This document shows, in pieces, positions 5,614 to 8,663 of a stretch of 8,663 nt of DNA. Source of the DNA: UBA1189 sp045660385 (GTDB lineage: Bacteria; Bacteroidota; Bacteroidia; Bacteroidales; Bacteroidaceae); NCBI GenBank assembly GCA_045660385.1, contig JAZRDT010000118.1, positions 1 to 8,663 on the forward strand. The letters are read 5' to 3'. Under the pieces are notes generated by a model. It ran no database searches, was not told the DNA's origin, and worked only from the letters and a program-made list of their open reading frames with translations. The stretch's first letter is position 1. The number at the start of each line of letters is the position of its first letter. The position numbers were made by a program, and so were the translations under genes.

Positions 5614-6569
5614 CCATAGATGCTGTTATCACATGGGTTGATGGTGACGACCCCCGACATCGCGCCAAGCGTGCCCAGCACGGAGGACAAGACCTTCGGG
5701 AGAATGAGGATATTGCAGGAAGTACTCGGTTTAGTAATCTGGGCGAAATCTACTACTGTATAGCCTCGCTGAACCGATTTGCTCCGTGGCTGCATAAGAT
5801 ATACATTGTTACTGACGAGCAGGATCCTTGTGTCGGTGCATTCCTGGCAGAGCACTTTCCGAACGGACATATCCCGGTCGAGGTGGTCGACCATAAGGTC
5901 ATTTTTCGAGGGTATGAGCAATATCTGCCCACATTCAATTCTATTGCCATAGAAACCATGACATGGCGAATACCCGGACTGAGCGAACACTATATCGAGT
6001 TTAATGATGATTTGCTGTTGGCCGCTCCTGTTGACCCTACAGATTTCTTTTTGCCCGATGGTTCATCGGTATGTTATGCTACGCGATGCAGCATGCTATG
6101 GACAAAGCTTACTCGCATGCTCAAAGCTCAGAAGAACGGGCAGAAGCGGGTGACATTCAAGGGGAGCATGTATAATGCGGCTGTAATTGCCAACAGGCGT
6201 TGCTCTTATTTGAAACTGGCCCATACACCTAAGGCCTTGCGCAAGAGTGTCTATGAGAACTATTTTTCGCTTCACCTCGACCATATGCTGAAGAATATTG
6301 AACATCGTTTCCGTCATGCGGAGCAATTTACCTCCCAAGAGTTGCAATACCTCTTGTTGGAGGCCGAGGGGAGGGTGCAGATATGTCCTGTGGACGCAAA
6401 CCTGTTCTTCCTTCAGCCCAAGGGACGCAGGGGGTATGTGGAAAAGAAGATGGAACGGCTCCAACAGATGAAGGGCTGTAAGTTCTGTTGCTTCAACTCG
6501 CTGGACAAGGCCACGATAGAGGAGCGCGCGCAAATCATCGGTTGGATAACCGATCGAATAGGTCTATAG
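5610..6569 (+). CDS. Stealth-family protein 2, putative sugar-1-phosphate transferase
   Basis: A 319-residue Stealth protein of a different subtype from its neighbour. CR1 is IDAVITWVDGDDP (3-15). CR2 includes RFSNLGEI, FAPW (57-60), IYIVTDEQDP (64-73), DHKVIFRGYE, LPTFNS (106-111) and FNDD (131-134). CR3 is the canonical HTP at H205. The C-terminal part CCFNSLDKA keeps the start of CR4, but the protein ends in DRIGL without the FPxKSxFE terminus of genes 1 and 3. No frameshift is visible, so this looks like a subtype difference rather than truncation. It starts inside the stop of gene 1 (ATGA, four-base overlap) and is presumably expressed from the promoter at 4685-4714. Its stop lies in CTATAG, shared with the convergent gene 3. 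Expected role: hexose-1-phosphate transfer into a surface polymer; substrates unknown. Confidence 0.9.
   Translation: MTIDAVITWVDGDDPRHRAKRAQHGGQDLRENEDIAGSTRFSNLGEIYYCIASLNRFAPWLHKIYIVTDEQDPCVGAFLAEHFPNGHIPVEVVDHKVIFRGYEQYLPTFNSIAIETMTWRIPGLSEHYIEFNDDLLLAAPVDPTDFFLPDGSSVCYATRCSMLWTKLTRMLKAQKNGQKRVTFKGSMYNAAVIANRRCSYLKLAHTPKALRKSVYENYFSLHLDHMLKNIEHRFRHAEQFTSQELQYLLLEAEGRVQICPVDANLFFLQPKGRRGYVEKKMERLQQMKGCKFCCFNSLDKATIEERAQIIGWITDRIGL
6537..6554. other. Perfect 7-bp hairpin at the convergent Stealth gene ends
   Basis: ATCGGTT and AACCGAT flank a four-base loop within the last codons of Stealth gene 2, about ten bases beyond the stop of Stealth gene 3. Neither side carries a T tract, so it is not a classical intrinsic terminator. 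It is the only strong dyad near the junction and could slow RNA polymerase from both directions. Confidence 0.4.
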
Positions 6570-7526
6570 CTCAAAGGCGGACTTCTGGGGAAACTCGTCG
6601 TCTAAAAATCTGCGTACCCGTTCGCGGCACTCATCGTTGGCCTCCTCGCCATCGTTCAGGCAATATAGTGTAGGGCTGTATTTCTTCAATACGGCACGTA
6701 TGTCGGGTTCGGTGATGGCTATCCGGCGAGAATCATAGGTAAACTTGTTGTGTAGGATACTTGTCAGCTTGTCGGCCAGTGATGTCGAACGGTTATATCT
6801 GCCCATGAGACGCAACTCGCCAGCTCCTATGGCCAGGGTGTAGTAGGATACTGCAGCTCGTTGAAAGTCCTTTTCGCTGCGTATATGTCGGTGGATGGTC
6901 TCGTTAATTTCCTGCTCGAAAATCCTTTTGCAAGCCTTGAAGTCGCTTTTCCGATAGGCATCGATGTTGTGGTGGGGGATGTGTCTGATGAGTTTACCGA
7001 ACTGCTTCTTGATGGCCAGTTGAGCTTTTTCCACCGTTTTCAGATACAATGATATCCTACGCTTGCTGCTTGCCCATTTCTTCAGTCGCACGATGGGCTG
7101 TCCCGTCGGGTTGAAGAAGAAGTCCGGACTCACCTCGCGCCCGATAAAAGTGTCGTCGTTGGCAAGCAGGAAATGTTCCGATAGCCCGGGGATGTTGTCG
7201 ATGCACCACTCTATGGCGGGCGAACTAAACGAAGGGAGCGCCTCGCGTGGCATGATTTCCGTGTGGTCGACGATGCTGATACGCTCGTTGGTGAGGTCGA
7301 GCCATGCGGGCACCTGTCCGTCGGTGACGATGTAGATGTGGTGTATCCATGGAGCAAACCGCTCTACCGAGCGCAACGAATACTTCAGCTCGTCATTGTC
7401 CATAAAGCGCGCTTCGGCGAGGGATTCGCCGGAACTATGGGGCATGCCTCGCTCAAAAGCCTCTTTTTTGGCTCTCCACACGGGGTCATTCCCGTTGACC
7501 CATAGGTATACGATGTCGATATTCAT
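6564..7526 (-). CDS. Stealth-family protein 3, putative sugar-1-phosphate transferase
   Basis: A 320-residue Stealth protein, the most divergent of the three and the only one on the minus strand. CR1 reads DIVYLWVNGNDPVW (4-17). CR2 includes RFMDNDELKYSLRS, FAPW (57-60), IYIVTDGQVPAW (64-75), DHTEIMP, LPSFSS (97-102) and NDD (123-125). The usual asparagine of LPTFNS is a serine (S101). The CR3 region has PHHNIDAYRKS (184-194) in place of the HTPY core. CR4 is complete: CLNDGEEANDE, then the terminal FPQKSAFEL. The ATG at 7526 is chosen because CR1 starts there, as in the other two; an ATG at 7613 would add 29 hydrophobic, AT-rich residues absent from the paralogues. It converges on Stealth gene 2 with a six-base overlap. 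The function presumably complements the first two, for example by adding a different sugar phosphate. Confidence 0.88.
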   Translation of the reverse strand: MNIDIVYLWVNGNDPVWRAKKEAFERGMPHSSGESLAEARFMDNDELKYSLRSVERFAPWIHHIYIVTDGQVPAWLDLTNERISIVDHTEIMPREALPSFSSPAIEWCIDNIPGLSEHFLLANDDTFIGREVSPDFFFNPTGQPIVRLKKWASSKRRISLYLKTVEKAQLAIKKQFGKLIRHIPHHNIDAYRKSDFKACKRIFEQEINETIHRHIRSEKDFQRAAVSYYTLAIGAGELRLMGRYNRSTSLADKLTSILHNKFTYDSRRIAITEPDIRAVLKKYSPTLYCLNDGEEANDECRERVRRFLDDEFPQKSAFEL

Positions 7527-7637
7527 GCTGCGCTCGTATTTAGAAGATGTTTGGATTCTATTTTCATATAAACAGAAAAGTACAATATAAAACTTGTTAA
7601 TGGTAAAATCCAAATAGCTTCTTATAGAAATTTATGA

Positions 7638-7645
7638 CAAAGGTA
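7638..7645 (-). promoter_or_regulatory. Candidate -7 element for Stealth gene 3
   Basis: TACCTTTG on the minus strand fits TAnnTTTG, but no TTTG is found at the right distance upstream. It would give a long AT-rich leader of about 105 bases (7527-7631) before the ATG at 7526. It is divergent from, and almost abuts, the mdh promoter. Confidence 0.4.
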
Positions 7646-7653
7646 CGATTAAA

Positions 7654-7685
7654 TTTGTTTTTTCGCTTGCCTTGCACTAATTTTG
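7654..7685 (+). promoter_or_regulatory. Promoter of mdh
   Basis: TTTG (7654-7657), a 20-base spacer and TAATTTTG (7678-7685) match the Bacteroidetes promoter consensus. The start point should be near 7691, leaving an A/T-rich leader of about 40 bases that ends in an A/G-rich stretch (AAAAGAAAAAG) before the ATG. Such A-rich leaders replace Shine-Dalgarno sites in this phylum. Confidence 0.75.
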
Positions 7686-7731
7686 TAACCAAAATGAATT
7701 AATTTGTTTAACTATATAAAAGAAAAAGACT

Positions 7732-8663
7732 ATGAAGTTTTTGACAGACGAGAAACTCGTGATTGTAGGTGCCGGCGGTATGATCGGTTCTAACATGGCT
7801 CAGACAGCTTTGATGCTTGGTCTCACCCCCAACATCTGCCTTTACGACATCTATGGCCCCGGTGTGAACGGTGTAGCTGAGGAGATGGCTCACTGCGCTT
7901 TCGAAGGTGCAAACATCACTTGGACTATCGACCCCGAAGAGGCATTCACTGGCGCTAAGTATATCATCTCTTCAGGTGGTGCTCCCCGTAAGGAGGGTAT
8001 GACTCGTGAGGACCTCCTCAAGGGCAACTGCCAAATCGCTGCTGAGTTTGGTGACAACATCAAGAAGTACTGCCCCGACGTGAAGCACGTAGTGGTAATC
8101 TTCAACCCCGCCGACGTAACAGCTCTCACAGCACTCATTCGTTCAGGTTTGAAGCCCAACCAACTCACTTCACTTGCAGCTCTCGACTCTACACGTCTGC
8201 AGCAGGCTATTGCTGAGGCTGTAGGTGTGCCCCAGTACAAGGTTGAGGGTGCCCGTACCTACGGTGGTCACGGTGAGGCTATGGCAGTGTTCGCTTCTAA
8301 GATCACTGTTGACGGCAAGCCTCTCTCAGAGTTTGAGATCTCTGACGAGAAGTGGGCTGAGATCAAGCATAACACCATCCAGGGTGGTTCACGTATCATC
8401 AAGCTCCGTGGCCGTTCATCATTCCAGAGCCCCGCATACCAGTCAGTCAAGATGATTGAGGCTGCTATGGGTGGCGCTGAGTTCCACTGGCCCGCTGGTT
8501 GCTACGTTAACAACGAGAAGTACAAGAACGTGCTCATGGCTATGCCTACCGTAATGGATGCTACTGGCGTACACTTCGGTGAGGTTACCGGTACAGCAGA
8601 GGAGATGGCTGCTCTCGACGCTTCATACGCACACCTCCAGGTGATGCGCGACGAGATCATCAA
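7732..8663 (+). CDS. mdh: Malate dehydrogenase (NAD-dependent), 3' end cut by window edge
   Basis: Interconverts malate and oxaloacetate with NAD in the cytoplasm; in Bacteroidales it works in the reductive branch from oxaloacetate to fumarate and succinate. The visible 310 residues begin MKFLTDEKL. The Rossmann loop is GAGGMIG (13-19). The substrate arginines are R86 and R92 in the mobile loop PRKEGMTR, N125 lies in FNPAD, the D152/R155 pair in LDSTR, and the catalytic histidine is H180 in YGGHGE. All are intact. Bacteroidales homologues are about 310-335 residues, so roughly 5-20 residues lie beyond the edge. Codon use is strongly biased (CTC for Leu, CGT for Arg, ATC for Ile, GGT for Gly), unlike the Stealth genes beside it and typical of high expression. 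The strong promoter at 7654-7685 agrees with that. The family resemblance to lactate dehydrogenase is resolved by the paired arginines. Confidence 0.96.
   Translation, partial: MKFLTDEKLVIVGAGGMIGSNMAQTALMLGLTPNICLYDIYGPGVNGVAEEMAHCAFEGANITWTIDPEEAFTGAKYIISSGGAPRKEGMTREDLLKGNCQIAAEFGDNIKKYCPDVKHVVVIFNPADVTALTALIRSGLKPNQLTSLAALDSTRLQQAIAEAVGVPQYKVEGARTYGGHGEAMAVFASKITVDGKPLSEFEISDEKWAEIKHNTIQGGSRIIKLRGRSSFQSPAYQSVKMIEAAMGGAEFHWPAGCYVNNEKYKNVLMAMPTVMDATGVHFGEVTGTAEEMAALDASYAHLQVMRDEII

Noticed and set aside
7527..7613. Extending Stealth protein 3 by 29 residues to an ATG at 7613
   Set aside because: The extra residues are AT-rich leader sequence, and CR1 starts directly after the downstream ATG, as in the two paralogues.
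7694..7702. A two-codon upstream frame (ATG AAT TAA) in the mdh leader
   Set aside because: It lies only a few bases after the predicted transcript start in AT-rich DNA and is likely chance; nothing suggests attenuation.
7890..8450. Minus-strand open frames inside mdh
   Set aside because: They result from the strong codon bias of mdh, which leaves few stops on the opposite strand; mdh itself is complete across the same bases.

Overview
The window reads as a chromosome segment of a Bacteroidales bacterium, most likely Prevotellaceae (Prevotella/Segatella-like). The evidence is threefold. Promoters fit the Bacteroidetes pattern (TTTG, about 19 bases, TAnnTTTG) and no gene has a strong Shine-Dalgarno sequence. 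The malate dehydrogenase, lipid A acyltransferase and lipoprotein look like those of this order. The intergenic DNA carries short interspersed repeats of a Bacteroidetes character. The species cannot be read from the sequence.

Layout. On the minus strand, reading from about 3.5 kb down to 1, lies a probable envelope operon: a gamma-carbonic-anhydrase-like hexapeptide protein (2963-3478), a LpxL/HtrB-type lipid A acyltransferase (1825-2859) and an MsbA-type ABC exporter (1785 to beyond base 1). A near-consensus promoter sits upstream (3505-3535). The acyltransferase adds acyl chains to lipid A and an MsbA protein flips lipid A across the inner membrane, so those two neighbours make functional sense together. 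Upstream is a small minus-strand lipoprotein gene (3651-4169) with its own intrinsic terminator (3595-3623).

From 4170 to 4734 there is no convincing gene. The stretch is a mosaic of repeats: tandem AT-rich palindromes, duplicated 17-45 bp blocks and a 32 bp palindromic module. It ends in a promoter at 4685-4714. The 32 bp module also occurs, inverted, inside the 3' end of the acyltransferase gene, where it is translated as part of a tail of about 53 residues.

From 4735 to 7526 lie three different Stealth-family genes (putative hexose-1-phosphate transferases). The first two run on the plus strand with ATGA-overlapping ends. The third converges on them, and its stop codon shares a CTATAG palindrome with the second gene's stop. 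No glycosyltransferase, polymerase or export gene is visible beside them, so the trio looks like an orphan surface-glycan cassette set between housekeeping genes. This is the most interesting gene content here.

From 7732 to the right edge is mdh (malate dehydrogenase), nearly complete. Its promoter is 32/36 identical to the one driving the first Stealth gene.
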